From Methanosarcinales archaeon (GTDB lineage Archaea > Halobacteriota > Methanosarcinia > Methanotrichales > Methanotrichaceae), in contig JAAEEW010000020.1 of the NCBI GenBank assembly GCA_013415595.1, positions 1-6,428 on the forward strand: a stretch of 6,428 nucleotides of DNA, read 5' to 3'. The notes under the pieces were generated by a model. That model did not search any database and was not told the origin of the DNA. It was given only the letters and a program-made list of their open reading frames with translations. Positions 6,011 to 6,428 of this stretch are shown here, piece after piece (the first letter of the stretch is position 1; each line of letters starts with the position of its first letter). The translations under genes were made by a program, and so were the position numbers.

Positions 6011-6428
6011 CCTGTCTCTGCACAACTTCAAGAAGTACCGCCGGGCGGAGATCCATTTCCAGGACGGCCTCACCGGGATCGTGGGCAGCAACGGGACGGG
6101 GAAGAGCACCATCGTGGAAGCCCTGGCCTGGGCTCTCTACGGCAACCGGGCCTCCACCCTGAAGAGGGAGTTCATCAAGAACAGCCGGGCCAAAGAGTAC
6201 GAGCCGGTGGAGGTGCTGCTATCCCTGAACATCGGCAAGCGGGATCTGCAGATCTACCGCTCCATGAAGGGGAAGAACCTGCTTCCCGAGGCCAGGCTGT
6301 CCATCGACGGCCACCAGGTGGCCACCGGCACCAAGGAGGTGGACCAGCAGCTGGAGAGCATACTGCGGATCAGCTTCCAGGACTTCATGAAGACCTTCTA
6401 CGCACGGCAGAAGGATCTGGACAATTTG
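5997..6428 (+). CDS. rad50: Rad50 SMC-like ATPase, N-terminal part, cut by the right edge
   Basis: Rad50 is the ABC/SMC-type ATPase that clamps DNA ends and gates Mre11 nuclease activity. The visible 144 codons are the N-terminal half of the ATPase head. They open with MHLNSLSLHNFKKYR, the usual first strand and DNA-facing loop of RecF/SMC-type proteins. Walker A GSNGTGKST follows at 30-38, then an EALAWALYG helix, and a Q-loop YARQKDLDNL at 135-144 with Gln138. The frame stays open to the window end. The coiled coil, zinc hook, signature motif and Walker B expected in the remaining ~700 residues lie outside. The start overlaps the mre11 stop by 14 bases in a different frame. No lesions are seen. 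Confidence 0.95.
   Translation, partial: MHLNSLSLHNFKKYRRAEIHFQDGLTGIVGSNGTGKSTIVEALAWALYGNRASTLKREFIKNSRAKEYEPVEVLLSLNIGKRDLQIYRSMKGKNLLPEARLSIDGHQVATGTKEVDQQLESILRISFQDFMKTFYARQKDLDNL

Noticed and set aside
4541..6112. Long reverse-strand open frame of about 520 codons opposite herA's end, mre11 and the rad50 start
   Set aside because: It is the mirror of well-supported genes with clear catalytic motifs. GC-rich coding DNA with G/C third positions commonly leaves an open antisense frame. Its translation is rich in His, Val, Leu and Gly with no recognisable domain.

Overview
The window looks archaeal, most likely a methanogenic euryarchaeon. It holds the archaeal nurA-herA-mre11-rad50 DNA end-resection genes in a row, TATA-box-like promoters, T-rich termination tracts, strong GGAGG-type ribosome binding sites, a TTG start codon and frequent AGG/AGA/ATA codons. 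The genes are GC-rich with mostly G or C third positions, while the first ~340 bases are clearly AT-rich. A GC-rich methanogen such as the Methanothrix/Methanotrichaceae group would fit, but that placement is inference.

Layout, left to right. Positions 1-345 are an AT-rich intergenic region with a probable promoter for the first gene and possibly the first codons of a divergent gene leaving the left edge. Positions 346-1290 encode a P-loop protein resembling the C-terminal kinase domain of HPr kinase/phosphorylase. After 28 bases comes a 187-residue, charged, helical protein (1319-1882) that resembles an uncharacterised archaeal family (DUF5788-like). These two probably form one transcription unit. 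A 216-base pyrimidine-rich spacer follows, with several oligo-T tracts (probable termination) and a TATA box placed so that the next transcript should start at or very near the nurA start codon.

The second unit is nurA (2099-3127), herA (3188-4819), mre11 (4874-6010) and rad50 (5997 to beyond the right edge). Mre11-Rad50 recognises and initially processes double-strand ends. The HerA hexameric translocase and NurA nuclease then resect the 5' strand, leaving a 3' overhang for RadA. The order, short gaps and mre11/rad50 overlap support one operon. All four are intact where visible; rad50 is cut by the window edge.

I see no mobile element, CRISPR array, rRNA or tRNA. The core is a known system. 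The less explained parts are the HprK-like/DUF5788-like pair beside it, the apparently leaderless nurA promoter, two tiny ORFs at the gene junctions, and an in-frame TAG between herA and mre11.
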